Shown here: positions 38,256-51,600 of the stretch, piece by piece | How positions within the stretch are numbered: the first letter of the stretch is position 1 | How the letters are laid out: each line of letters opens with the position of its first letter | Source of the DNA: Ptiloglossa arizonensis | Taxonomy: Eukaryota > Arthropoda > Insecta > Hymenoptera > Colletidae | NCBI RefSeq assembly: GCF_051014685.1 | Contig: NW_027478865.1 | Coordinates: 360,798 to 424,797, forward strand | Reading direction: 5' to 3' | Length of the DNA: 64,000 nucleotides | Position numbers and translations under genes: made by a program | Notes under the pieces: generated by a model | Seen by the model: only the letters and a program-made list of their open reading frames with translations | Told to the model about the DNA's origin: nothing | The model's database searches: none

Positions 38256-41200
38256 TCGCAAGTCTGATTCCCGAAACCAATAACTACAAGGCCTAGGGGA
38301 AAAATACACATACCGCTGTAATCGGGCGAGTTTCTGCTTTCAGAAGCAACAAGAATTTCTCGAGTTCGTCAATTCGTTCGCGAGATATGGGAGTTTGAAT
38401 TTAAGGAATGGTTGAGAAACCATAAAAAATGTCGCTGGTCTGATACTCGAAACCAATAACTGGAATGGAATAGGGGAAAAGTTCACACACCATTGTAATG
38501 GGGCGAGTTTCTACTTTCAGGTGCAACAGGAATTTCTCGAGTTCGTCAATCCGTTCGCGAGATATGGGAGTTTGAAATTAAGGAATGGTTGAGAAACCAT
38601 CAAAATTTTCGCAAGTCTGATACTCGAAACCAATAACTGGAATGGCCTAGGGGATAAGTACACATGCCGTTGTAATCGTGCGGGTTTCTACTTTCAGATG
38701 CAACACGAATTTCTCGAGTTCGTCAATCCGTTCGCGAGATATGGGAGTTTGAAATTAAGGAATGGTTGAGAAACCATCAAAATTTTCGCAAGTCTGATAC
38801 CCGAAAGCAATAACTGGAATTGCCCAGGGAAAAAGTACACATACCGTTGAAATCGGGCGACTTTGTGCTTTCCGATGCAATAGGAACTACTCGAGTTCGT
38901 CAATCCGTTCGCGCGATATGGGAGTTTGAATTTAAGGAATGGTTGAGAAACCATCAAAATTTTCGCTGGTCTGATAATCGAAACCCATATCTGGAATGGC
39001 CTAGGCGAAAAGTACACACACCATTGTAATCGGGCGAGTTTCTACTTTCAGATGCAATAAGAATTTCTCGAGTTCGTCAATCCGTTCGCGAGATATGGGA
39101 GTTTGAAGTTAAGGAACGCTTGAGCAACCATCAAAATTTTCGCAAGTCTGATTCCCGAAACCAATAACTACAAAGGCCTAGGGGAAAAATACACATACCG
39201 TTGTAATCGGGCGAGTTTCTACTTTCAGATGCAACAGGAATTTCTCGAGTTCGTCAATCCGTTCGCGAGATATGGGAGTTTGAAGTTAAGGAATGGTTGA
39301 GAAACCATCAAAATTTTCGCTGGTCTGATACTCGAAACCAATAACTGGAATGGCCTAGGCGAAAAGTACACACACCATTGCAATCGGGCGACTTTCTACT
39401 TTCAGATGCAACAGGAATTTCTCGAGTTCGTCAAACCATTCGCGAGATATGGGAGTTTGAAGTTAAGGAATGGTTGAGAATCCATCAAAATTTTCGCAAG
39501 TCTGATACTCGAAACCAATTACTACTATGGCTTGGGGAAAAAGTACACATACCTTTGTAATCGGGCGAGTCTCTGCTTTCAGATGCAACAGGAATTTCTC
39601 GAGTTCGACAATCCGTTAGCGAGGTATGGGAGTTTGAAATTAAGGAACGCTTGAGAAACCATCAAAATTTTCGCAAGTCTGATGCTCGAAACCAATAACT
39701 ACTATGGCCTAGGGCAAAAATACACATACCGTTGTAATCGGGCGAGTTTCTGCTTTCAGATGCAACAGGAATTTCTCGAGTTCGTCAATCCGTTCGCGAG
39801 ATATGGGAGTTTGAAGTTAAGGAATGGTTGAGAATCCACCAAAATTTTCGCTGATTTGATACTCGAAACCAATAACTACAAAGGCCTAGGGGAAAAATAC
39901 ACATACCGTTGTAATCGGGCGAGTTTCTACTTTCAGATGCAACAGGAATTTCTCGAGTTCGTCAATCTGTTCGCGAGATATGGGAGTTTGAAATTAAGGA
40001 ATGGTTGAGAAACCATCAAAATTTTCGCAAGTCTAATTCCCGAAACCAATAACTAGAATGGCCTAGGTGAAAAGCACACACACCATTGTAATCGGGCGTG
40101 TTTCTACTTTCAGATGAAACAGGAATTTCTCGAGTTCGTCAATCCGTTCGCGAGATATGGGAGTTTGATGTTAAGGAATGGTTGAGAATCCATCAAAATT
40201 TTCGCAAGTCTGATTCCCGAAACCAATAACTACAAGGCCTAGGGGAAAAATACACATACCGCTGTAATCGGGCGAGTTTCTGCTTTCAGAAGCAACAAGA
40301 ATTTCTCGAGTTCGTCAATTCGTTCGCGAGATATGGGAGTTTGAATTTAAGGAATGGTTGAGAAACCATAAAAAATGTCGCTGGTCTGATACTCGAAACC
40401 AATAACTGGAATGGAATAGGGGAAAAGTTCACACACCATTGTAATGGGGCGAGTTTCTACTTTCAGGTGCAACAGGAATTTCTCGAGTTCGTCAATCCGT
40501 TCGCGAGATATGGGAGTTTGAAATTAAGGAATGGTTGAGAAACCATCAAAATTTTCGCAAGTCTGATACTCGAAACCAATAACTGGAATGGCCTAGGGGA
40601 TAAGTACACATGCCGTTGTAATCGTGCGGGTTTCTACTTTCAGATGCAACACGAATTTCTCGAGTTCGTCAATCCGTTCGCGAGATATGGGAGTTTGAAA
40701 TTAAGGAATGGTTGAGAAACCATCAAAATTTTCGCAAGTCTGATACCCGAAAGCAATAACTGGAATTGCCCAGGGAAAAAGTACACATACCGTTGAAATC
40801 GGGCGACTTTGTGCTTTCCGATGCAATAGGAACTACTCGAGTTCGTCAATCCGTTCGCGCGATATGGGAGTTTGAATTTAAGGAATGGTTGAGAAACCAT
40901 CAAAATTTTCGCTGGTCTGATAATCGAAACCCATATCTGGAATGGCCTAGGCGAAAAGTACACACACCATTGTAATCGGGCGAGTTTCTACTTTCAGATG
41001 CAATAAGAATTTCTCGAGTTCGTCAATCCGTTCGCGAGATATGGGAGTTTGAAGTTAAGGAACGCTTGAGCAACCATCAAAATTTTCGCAAGTCTGATTC
41101 CCGAAACCAATAACTACAAAGGCCTAGGGGAAAAATACACATACCGTTGTAATCGGGCGAGTTTCTACTTTCAGATGCAACAGGAATTTCTCGAGTTCGT

Positions 41201-42147
41201 CAATCCGTTCGCGAGATATGGGAGTTTGAAGTTAAGGAATGGTTGAGAAACCATCAAAATTTTCGCTGGTCTGATACTCGAAACCAATAACTGGAATGGC
41301 CTAGGCGAAAAGTACACACACCATTGCAATCGGGCGACTTTCTACTTTCAGATGCAACAGGAATTTCTCGAGTTCGTCAAACCATTCGCGAGATATGGGA
41401 GTTTGAAGTTAAGGAATGGTTGAGAATCCATCAAAATTTTCGCAAGTCTGATACTCGAAACCAATTACTACTATGGCTTGGGGAAAAAGTACACATACCT
41501 TTGTAATCGGGCGAGTCTCTGCTTTCAGATGCAACAGGAATTTCTCGAGTTCGACAATCCGTTAGCGAGGTATGGGAGTTTGAAATTAAGGAACGCTTGA
41601 GAAACCATCAAAATTTTCGCAAGTCTGATGCTCGAAACCAATAACTACTATGGCCTAGGGCAAAAATACACATACCGTTGTAATCGGGCGAGTTTCTGCT
41701 TTCAGATGCAACAGGAATTTCTCGAGTTCGTCAATCCGTTCGCGAGATATGGGAGTTTGAAGTTAAGGAATGGTTGAGAATCCACCAAAATTTTCGCTGA
41801 TTTGATACTCGAAACCAATAACTACAAAGGCCTAGGGGAAAAATACACATACCGTTGTAATCGGGCGAGTTTCTACTTTCAGATGCAACAGGAATTTCTC
41901 GAGTTCGTCAATCTGTTCGCGAGATATGGGAGTTTGAAATTAAGGAATGGTTGAGAAACCATCAAAATTTTCGCAAGTCTAATTCCCGAAACCAATAACT
42001 AGAATGGCCTAGGTGAAAAGCACACACACCATTGTAATCGGGCGTGTTTCTACTTTCAGATGAAACAGGAATTTCTCGAGTTCGTCAATCCGTTCGCGAG
42101 ATATGGGAGTTTGATGTTAAGGAATGGTTGAGAATCCATCAAAATTT
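38256..42147 (+). repeat. Tandem 11-monomer (1946 bp) higher-order repeat, two near-identical copies
   Basis: Units 38256-40201 and 40202-42147 are head-to-tail. 1946 is 11 x 177 minus 1, the -1 being the 'actacaaggcc' deletion. All stretches I compared are identical, including rare markers 'cccgaaagcaataac', 'aaacccatatctgg', 'agtctaattcccg', 'aggtgaaaagcac' and 'ccaattactactatggcttgg'. The open frames at 38694/40640, 38820/40766 and 39378/41324 translate identically. This is the strongest sign of recent amplification in the window. A partial third pass follows at about 43209-43750. Confidence 0.92.
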
Positions 42148-43731
42148 TCGCAAGTCTGATACTCGAAACCAATAACTACTATGGCCTAGGGGAAAAATAC
42201 ACATACCGTTGTAATCGGGCGAGTTTCTGCTTTCAGATGCTACAGGAATTTCTCGAGTTCGTCAATCCGTTCGCGAGATATGGGAGTTTGAAGTTAAGGA
42301 ATGGTTGAGAAACCAACAAAATTTTCGCTGATTTGATACTCGAAACCATTAACTACAAAGGCCTAGGGGAAAAATACACATACCGTTGTAATCGGGCGAG
42401 TTTCTACTTTCAGATGCAATAGGAATTTCTCGAGTTCGTCAATCCGTTCGCGAGATATGGGAGTTTGAAGTTAAGGAATGGTTGAGAAACCATCAAAAAT
42501 TTCGCTGGTCTGATACTCGAAACCAATAACTGGAATGGCCTACGGGAAAAGTTCACACACCATAGTAATCGGGCGCCTTTGTACTTTCAGATGCAACAGG
42601 ACTTTCTCGAGTTCGTCAATCCGTTCGCGAGATATTGGAGTTAGAAGTTTAGGAATGGTTGAGAAACCATCAAAATTTTCGCAAGTCTGATTCCCGAAAA
42701 CAATAACTACAAAGGCCTAGGGGAAAAATACACATACCGTTGTAATCGTGCGAGTTTCTAATTTCAGATGCAACAGGAATTTCTCGAGTTCGTCAATCCG
42801 TTCGCGAGATATGGGAGTTCGAAGTTAAGGAATGGTTGAGAAACCATCAAAATTTTCGCAAGTCTGATTCCCGAAACCAATAACTACAAGGCCTAGGGGA
42901 AAAATACACATACCGCTGTAATCGGGCGAGTTTCTGCTTTCAGAAGCAACAAGAATTTCTCGAGTTCGTCAATTCGTTCGCGAGATATGGGAGTTTGAAT
43001 TTAAGGAATGGTTGAGAAACCATAAAAAATGTCGCTGGTCTGATACTCGAAACCAATAACTGGAATGGAATAGGGGAAAAGTTCACACACCATTGTAATG
43101 GGGCGAGTTTCTACTTTCAGGTGCAACAGGAATTTCTCGAGTTCGTCAATCCGTTCGCGAGATATGGGAGTTTGAAATTAAGGAATGGTTGAGAAACCAT
43201 CAAAATTTTCGCTGGTCTGATACTCGAAACCAATAACTGGAATGGCCTAGGCGAAAAGTACACACACCATTGCAATCGGGCGACTTTCTACTTTCAGTTG
43301 CAACAGGAATTTCTCGAGTTCGTCAAACCATTCGCGAGATATGGGAGTTTGAAGTTAAGGAATGGTTGAGAATCCATCAAAATTTTCGCAAGTCTGATAC
43401 TCGAAACCAATTACTACTATGGCTTGGGGAAAAAGTACACATACCTTTGTAATCGGGCGAGTCTCTGCTTTCAGATGCAACAGGAATTTCTCGAGTTCGA
43501 CAATCCGTTAGCGAGGTATGGGAGTTTGAAATTAAGGAACGCTTGAGAAACCATCAAAATTTTCGCAAGTCTGATGCTCGAAACCAATAACTACTATGGC
43601 CTAGGGCAAAAATACACATACCGTTGTAATCGGGCGAGTTTCTGCTTTCAGATGCAACAGGAATTTCTCGAGTTCGTCAATCCGTTCGCGAGATATGGGA
43701 GTTTGAAGTTAAGGAATGGTTGAGAATCCAC
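42148..43731 (+). repeat. Composite segment after the tandem 11-mer
   Basis: It starts with the continuation seen after the 35.1 kb copy ('cagatgctacagg', 'accattaactac'). It passes at about 42365 into an 845-bp block matching 32281-33125 at an offset near 10,084 bp (57 monomers minus 5), marked by 'caccatagtaatcgggcgcc'. From about 43209 it follows the last third of the 11-mer again. It is therefore a join of three sources. No gene is visible. Confidence 0.8.
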
Positions 43732-45855
43732 CAAAATTTTCGCTGATTTGATACTCGAAACCAATAACTGGAATGGAATAGGGGAAAAGTTCACACACCA
43801 TTGTAATGGGGCGAGTTTCTACTTTCAGGTGCAACAGGAATTTCTCGAGTTCGTCAATCCGTTCGCGAGATATGGGAGTTTGAAATTAAGGAATGGTTGA
43901 GAAACCATCAAAATTTTCGCAAGTCTGATACTCGAAACCAATAACTGGAATGGCCTAGGGAATAAGTACACATGCCGTTGTAATCGTGCGGGTTTCTACT
44001 TTCAGATGCAACACGAATTTCTCGAGTTCGTCAATCCGTTCGCGAGATATGGGAGTTTGAAATTAAGGAATGGTTGAGAAACCATCAAAATTTTCGCAAG
44101 TCTGATACCCGAAACCAATAACTGGAATTGCCCAGGGAAAAAGTACACATACCGTTGAAATCGGGCGACTTTGTGCTTTCCGATGCAATAGGAACTACTC
44201 GAGTTCGTCAATCCGTTCGCGCGATATGGGAGTTTGAATTTAAGGAATGGTTGAGAAACCATCAAAATTTTCGCTGGTCTGATAATCGAAACCAATATCT
44301 GGAATGGCCTAGGCGAAAAGTACACACACCATTGTAATCGGGCGAGTTTCTACTTTCAGATGCAATAAGAATTTCTCGAGTTCGTCAATCCGTTCGCGAG
44401 ATATGGGAGTTTGAAGTTAAGGAACGCTTGAGCAACCATCAAAATTTTCGCAAGTCTGATTCCCGAAACCAATAACTACAAAGGCCTAGGGGAAAAATAC
44501 ACATACCGTTGTAATCGGGCGAGTTTCTACTTTCAGATGCAACAGGAATTTCTCGAGTTGGTCAATCCATTCGCGAGGTATGGGAGTTTGATGTTAAGGA
44601 ATGGTTGAGAATCCATCAAAATTTTCGCAGGTCTGATACTCGAAACCAATAACTACTATGGCCTAGGGGAAAAATACACATACCCTTGTAATCGGGCGAG
44701 TTTCTACTTTCAGATGCAACAGGAATTTCTCGAGTTCGTCAATCCGTTCGCGAGATATGGGAGTTTGAAGTTAAGGAATGGTTGAGAAACCACCAAAATT
44801 TTCGCTGATTTGATACTCGAAACCAATAACTGGAATGGAATAGGGGAAAAGTTCACACACCATTGTAATGGGGCGAGTTTCTACTTTCAGGTGCAACAGG
44901 AATTTCTCGAGTTCGTCAATCCGTTCGCGAGATATGGGAGTTTGAAATTAAGGAATGGTTGAGAAACCATCAAAATTTTCGCAAGTCTGATACTCGAAAC
45001 CAATAACTGGAATGGCCTAGGGAATAAGTACACATGCCGTTGTAATCGTGCGGGTTTCTACTTTCAGATGCAACACGAATTTCTCGAGTTCGTCAATCCG
45101 TTCGCGAGATATGGGAGTTTGAAATTAAGGAATGGTTGAGAAACCATCAAAATTTTCGCAAGTCTGATACCCGAAACCAATAACTGGAATTGCCCAGGGA
45201 AAAAGTACACATACCGTTGAAATCGGGCGACTTTGTGCTTTCCGATGCAATAGGAACTACTCGAGTTCGTCAATCCGTTCGCGCGATATGGGAGTTTGAA
45301 TTTAAGGAATGGTTGAGAAACCATCAAAATTTTCGCTGGTCTGATAATCGAAACCAATATCTGGAATGGCCTAGGCGAAAAGTACACACACCATTGTAAT
45401 CGGGCGAGTTTCTACTTTCAGATGCAATAAGAATTTCTCGAGTTCGTCAATCCGTTCGCGAGATATGGGAGTTTGAAGTTAAGGAACGCTTGAGCAACCA
45501 TCAAAATTTTCGCAAGTCTGATTCCCGAAACCAATAACTACAAAGGCCTAGGGGAAAAATACACATACCGTTGTAATCGGGCGAGTTTCTACTTTCAGAT
45601 GCAACAGGAATTTCTCGAGTTGGTCAATCCATTCGCGAGGTATGGGAGTTTGATGTTAAGGAATGGTTGAGAATCCATCAAAATTTTCGCAGGTCTGATA
45701 CTCGAAACCAATAACTACTATGGCCTAGGGGAAAAATACACATACCCTTGTAATCGGGCGAGTTTCTACTTTCAGATGCAACAGGAATTTCTCGAGTTCG
45801 TCAATCCGTTCGCGAGATATGGGAGTTTGAAGTTAAGGAATGGTTGAGAAACCAT
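43732..45855 (+). repeat. Tandem 6-monomer (1062 bp) higher-order repeat, two copies
   Basis: Units 43732-44793 and 44794-45855 have an exact 6 x 177 = 1062-bp period. The frames at 44002/45064 and 44128/45190 translate identically, and both units share 'ctagggaataagtac', 'gagttggtcaatccattcg' and 'cgcaggtctgatactcg'. The unit is a shortened form of the neighbouring 11-mer that keeps the class-5 monomer. Confidence 0.9.
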
Positions 45856-48800
45856 CAAAATTTTCGCTGGTCTGATACTCGAAACCAATAACTGGAATGG
45901 CCTAGGCGAAAAGTACACACACCATTGCAATCGGGCGACTTTCTACTTTCAGATGCAACAGGAATTTCTCGAGTTCGTCAAACCATTCGCGAGATATGGG
46001 AGTTTGAAGTTAAGGAATGGTTGAGAATCCATCAAAATTTTCGCAAGTCTGATACTCGAAACCAATTACTACTATGGCTTGGGGAAAAAGTACACATACC
46101 TTTGTAATCGGGCGAGTCTCTGCTTTCAGATGCAACAGGAATTTCTCGAGTTCGACAATCCGTTAGCGAGGTATGGGAATTTGAAATTAAGGAACGCTTG
46201 AGAAACCATCAAAATTTTCGCAAGTCTGATGCTCGAAACCAATAACTACTATGGCCTAGGGCAAAAATACACATACCGTTGTAATCGGGCGAGTTTCTGC
46301 TTTCAGATGCAACAGGAATTTCTCGAGTTCGTCAATCCGTTCGCGAGATATGGGAGTTTGAAGTTAAGGAATGGTTGAGAAACCATCAAAATTTTCGCTG
46401 GTCTGATAATCGAAACCAATATCTGGAATGGCCTAGGCAAAAAGTACACACACCATTGTAATCGGGCGAGTTTCTAATTTCAGATGCAACAGGAATTTCT
46501 CGAGTTCGACAATCCGTTCGCGAGATATGGGAGTTTGAAATTAAGGAACTCTTGAGGAACCATCAAAATTTTCGCAAGTCTGATACTCGAAACCAATAAC
46601 TACTATGGCCTAGGGCAAAAATACACATACCGTTGTAATCGGGCGAGTTTCTACTTTCTGATGCAACAGGAATTTCTCGAGTTCGTCAATCCGTTCGCGA
46701 GATATGGGAGTTTGAAGTTAAGGAATGTTTGAGAAACCACCAAAATTTTCGCTGATTTGATACTCGAAACCAATAACAGGCATGGCCTAGGGGAAAAGTA
46801 CACATACCGTTGTAATCGGGCGAGTTTCTACTTTCAGATGCAACAGGAATTTCTCGAGTTCGTCAATCCATTCGCGAGATATGGTAGTTTGAAATTAAGG
46901 AATGGTTGAGAAACCATCAAAATTTTCGCTGGTCTGATAATCGAAACCAATAACTGGAATGGCCCATGGAAAAAGTACATATACCGTTGAAATCGGGCTG
47001 GTTTCTGCTTTCAGATGCAATAGGAATTACACGTGTTCGTCAATCCGTTCACGAGATATGGTAGTTTGAAGTTAAGGAATGGTTGAGAATACATCAAAAT
47101 TTTCGCATGTCTGTTACTCGAAACCAATAACTACTATGGCTTGTGGGAAAAGTACACACACCATTGTAATCGGGCGAGTTTCTACTTTCAGATGCAACGG
47201 GAATTTCTCGAGTTCGTCAATCCGTTCGCGAGATATGGGAGTTGGAAGTTAAGGAACGTTTGAGAAACCATCAAAATTTTCGCGAGTCTGATACCCGAAA
47301 CCAATAACTACTATGGCCTAGGGCAAAGATAGACATACCATTGTAATCGGGCGAGTCTCTGCTTTCAGATGCAACAGGAATTTCTCGAGTTCGTCAATCC
47401 GTTCGGGAGATATGGGAGTTTGAAGTTAAGGAATGGTTGAGAAACCACCAAAATTTTCGCTGATTTGATACTCGAAACCAATAACTACAAAGGCCTAGGG
47501 GAAAAATACACATACCGTTTTAATCGGACGAATTTCTACTTTCAGATGCAATAGGAATTTCTCGAGTTCGTCAATCCGTTCGCGAGATATGGGAGTTTGA
47601 AGTTAAGGAACGCTTGAGCAACAATCAAAATTTTCGCAAGTTTGATTCCCGAAACCAATAACTACAAAGGCCTAGGGGAAAAATACACATACCGTTGTAA
47701 TCGGGCGAGTTTCTACTTTCAGATGCAACAGGAATTTCTCGAGTTCGTCAATCCGTTCGCGAGATATGGGAGTTTGAAGTTAAGGAATGGTTGAGAAACC
47801 ATCAAAATTTTCGCAGGTCTGATACTCGAAACCAATAACTGGAATGGCCTAGGGGAAAAGTACACACACCATTGCAATCGGGCGAGTTTCTACTTCAAGA
47901 TGCAACAGGAATTTCTCGAGTTCGTCAATCCGTTCGCGAGATATGGGAGTTTGAAGTCAAGGAATGGTTGAGAATCCATCAAAATTTTCGCAAGTCTGAT
48001 ACTCGAAACCAATAACTACTATGGCTTGGGGAAAAAGAACACACACCATTGTAATCGGGCGAGTGTCTACTTTCAGATGCAACAGGAATTTCTCGAGTTC
48101 GTCAATCCGTTCGCGAGACATGGGAGTTGGAAGTTAAGGAACGTTTGAGAAACCATCAAAATTTTCGCAAGTCTGATACTCGAAACCAATAACTACTATG
48201 GCCTAGGGCAAAAATACACATACCTTTGTAATCGGGCGAGTCTCTGCTTTCAGATGCAACAGGAATTTCTCGAGTTCGACAATCCGTTAGCGAGGTATGG
48301 GAGTTTGAAATAAAGGAACCCTTGAGAAACCAACAAAATTTTCGCAAGTCTGATACTCGAAACCAATAACTACTATGGCCTAGGGCAAAAATACACATAC
48401 CGTTGTAATCGGGCGAGTTTCTGCTTTCAGATGCAACAGGAATTTCTCGAGTTCGTCAATCCGTTCGCGAGATATGGGAGTTTGAAGTTAAGGAATGGTT
48501 GAGCAACCACCAAAATTTTCGCTGATTTGATACTCGAAACCAATAACTACAAAGGCCTAGGGGAAAAATACACATACCGTTGTAATCGTGCGAGTTTCTA
48601 CTTTCAGATGCAACAGGAATTTCTCGAGTTCGTCAATCCGTTCGCGAGATATGGGAGTTCGAAGTTAAGGAATGGATGAGAAACCATCAAAATTTTCTCC
48701 GGTCTGATTCTCGAAACCAATAACTGGAATTGCCTAGCGGAAAAGTACACACACCATTGTAATCGGGCCACTTTCTACTTTCAGATGCAACAGGAATTTC

Positions 48801-50739
48801 TCAAGTTCGTCAATCCGTTCGCGAGATATGGGAGTTTGAAGTCAAGGAATGGTTGAGAATCCATCAAAATTTTCGCAAGTCTGATACTCGAAACCAATAA
48901 CTACTATGGCTTGGGGAAAAAGAACACACACCATTGTAATCGGGCGAGTTTCTGCTTTCAGATGCAACAGGAATTTCTCGAGTTCGTCAATCCGTTCGCG
49001 AGATATGGGAGTTTGAATTTAAGGAATGGTTGGGAAACCACCAAAATTTTCGCTGATATGATACTCGAAACCAATAACTACAAAGACCTAGGGGAAAAAT
49101 ACACATACCGTTGTAATCGGGCGAGTTTCTACTTTCAGATGCAAAAGGAATTTCTCGAGTTCGTCAATCCGTTCGCGAGGTATGGGGGTTTGAAGTTAAG
49201 GAATGGTTGAGAAACCATCAAAATTTTCGCTGGTCTGATACTCGAAACCAATACCTGGAATGGCCTAGGGGAAAAGTACACACACCATTGCAATCGGGCG
49301 AGTTTCTACTTTCAGATGCAACAGGAATTTCTCGAGTTCGTCAATCCGTTCGCGAGATATGGGAGTTTGAAATTAAGGAATGGTTGAGAAACCATCAAAA
49401 TTTTGGCAAGTCTGATACCCGAAACCAATAACTGGAATTGCCCATGGAAAAAGTACACATACCGTTGAAATCGGGCTAGTTCCTGCTTTCAGATGCAATA
49501 GGAATTACTCGAGTTCGTCAATCCGTTCGCGAGATATGGTAGTTTGAAATTAAGGAATGGTTGAGAAACCATCAAAATTTTCGCTGGTCTGATAATCGAA
49601 ACCAATATCTGGAATGGCCTAGGGGAAAAGTACACACACCATTGTAATCGGGCGAGCTTCTACTTTCAGATGCAACAGGAATTTCTCGAGTTCGTCAATC
49701 CGTTCGCGAGATATGGGAGTTTGAATTTAAGGAACGCTTGAGCAACCATCAAAATTTTCGCAAGTCTGATTCCCGAAACAAATAACTACAAAGGCCTAGG
49801 GGAAAAATACACATACCGTTGTAATCGGGCGAGTTTCTACTTTCAGATGCAACAGGAATTTCTCGAGTTCGTCAATCTGTTCGCGAGATATGCGAGTTCG
49901 AAGTTAAGGAATGGTTGAGAAACCATCAAAATTTTCGCAAGTCTGATACTCGAAACCAATAACTACTATGGCCTAGGGGAAAAATACACATACCGTTGTA
50001 ATCGGGCGAGTTTCTACTTTCAGATGCAACAGGAACTTCTCGAGTTCGTCAATCCGTTCGCGAGATATGGGAGTTTGAAGTTAAGGAATGGTTGAGAATA
50101 CATCAAAATTTTCGCAAGTCTGATACTCGAAACCAATAACTACTATGGCTTGGCGGAAAAGTACACACACCATTGTAATCGGGCGAGTTTCTACTTTCAG
50201 ATGCAACAGGAATTTCTCGAGTTCGTCAATCCGTTCGCGAGATATGGGAGTTTGAATTTAAGGAACGCTTGAGCAACCATCAAAATTTTCGCAAGTCTGA
50301 TTCCCGAAACAAATAACTACAAAAGCCTAGGGGAAAAATACACATACCGTTGAAATCGGGCGAGTTTCTACTTTCAGATGCAACAGGAATTTCTCGAGTT
50401 CGTCAATCCATTCGCGAGATATGGTAGTTTGAAATTAAGGAATGGTTGAGAAACCATCAAAATTTTCGCTGGTCTGATAATCGAAATCAATAACTGGAAT
50501 GGCCCATGGAAAAAGTACACATACCGTTGAAATCGGGCTAGTTTCTGCTTTCAGATGCAATAGGAATTACTTGAGTTCGTCAATCCGTTCGCGAGATATG
50601 GTAGTTTGAAGTTAAGGAATGGTTGAGAATACATCAAAATTTTCGCAAGTCTGATACTCGAAACCAATAACTACTATGGCTTGGGGGAAAAGTACACACA
50701 CCATTGTAATCGGGCGAGTTTCTACTTTCAGATGCAACA
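45856..50739 (+). repeat. Diverged satellite segment without a clear higher-order period
   Basis: About 28 monomers with many private substitutions ('ggcatggcc', 'ggcttgtggg', 'atggtagtttg', 'ggcccatgg', 'gtttgggg'-type changes) and few shared multi-monomer strings. Two stretches do recur: 'ggcccatggaaaaagtac' monomers at about 46960 and 50500, and 'gaaaaagaacacacacc' at about 48030 and 48915. It separates the homogenised 34-46 kb zone from the next expansion. No gene is visible. Confidence 0.78.
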
Positions 50740-51600
50740 GGAATTTCTCGAGTTCGTCAATCTGTTCGCGAGATATGGGAGTTCGAAGTTAAGGAATGGT
50801 TGAGAAACCATCAAAATTTTCGCAAGTCTGATACTCGAAACCAATAACTACTATGGCCTAGGGGAAAAATACACATACCGTTGTAATCGGGCGAGTTTCT
50901 ACTTTCAGATGCAACAGGAACTTCTCGAGTTCGTCAATCCGTTCGCGAGATATGGGAGTTTGAAGTTAAGGAATGGTTGAGAATACATCAAAATTTTCGC
51001 AAGTCTGATACTCGAAACCAATAACTACTATGGCTTGGCGGAAAAGTACACACACCATTGTAATCGGGCGAGTTTCTACTTTCAGATGCAACAGGAATTT
51101 CTCGAGTTCGACAATCTGTTCGCGAGATATGGGAGTTCGAAGTTAAGGAATGGTTGAGAAACCATCAACATTTTCGCAAGTCTGATACTCGAAACCAATA
51201 ACTACTATGGCCTAGGGGAAAAATACACATACCGTTGTAATCGGGCGAGTTTCTACTTTCAGATGCAACAGGAACTTCTCGAGTTCGTCAATCCGTTCGC
51301 GAGATATGGGAGTTTGAAGTTAAGGAATGGTTGAGAATACATCAAAATTTTCGCAAGTCTGATACTCGAAACCAATAACTACTATGGCTTGGCGGAAAAG
51401 TACACACACCATTTTAATCGGGCGAGTTTCTACTTTCAGATGCAACAGGAATTTCTCGAGTTCGTCAATCTGTTCGCGAGATATGGGAGTTCGAAGTTAA
51501 GGAATGGTTGAGAAACCATCAACATTTTCGCAAGTCTGATACTCGAAACCAATAACTACTATGGCCTAGGGGAAAAATACACATACCGTTGTAATCGGGC
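50740..51600 (+). repeat. Dimeric (354 bp) expansion, about 2.4 copies
   Basis: A two-monomer unit repeats: 'aatctgttcgcg...gagttcgaag' followed by 'aggaacttctcgag...ggcttggcgg'. The marker 'aacttctcg' lies at 50921 and 51275, and 'cttggcgg' at 51036 and 51390, both exactly 354 bp apart. The parent pair is 885 bp upstream (50036, 50151). Later copies share 'catcaacattttcg', absent from the parent, which dates the last duplication after that change. Confidence 0.88.
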
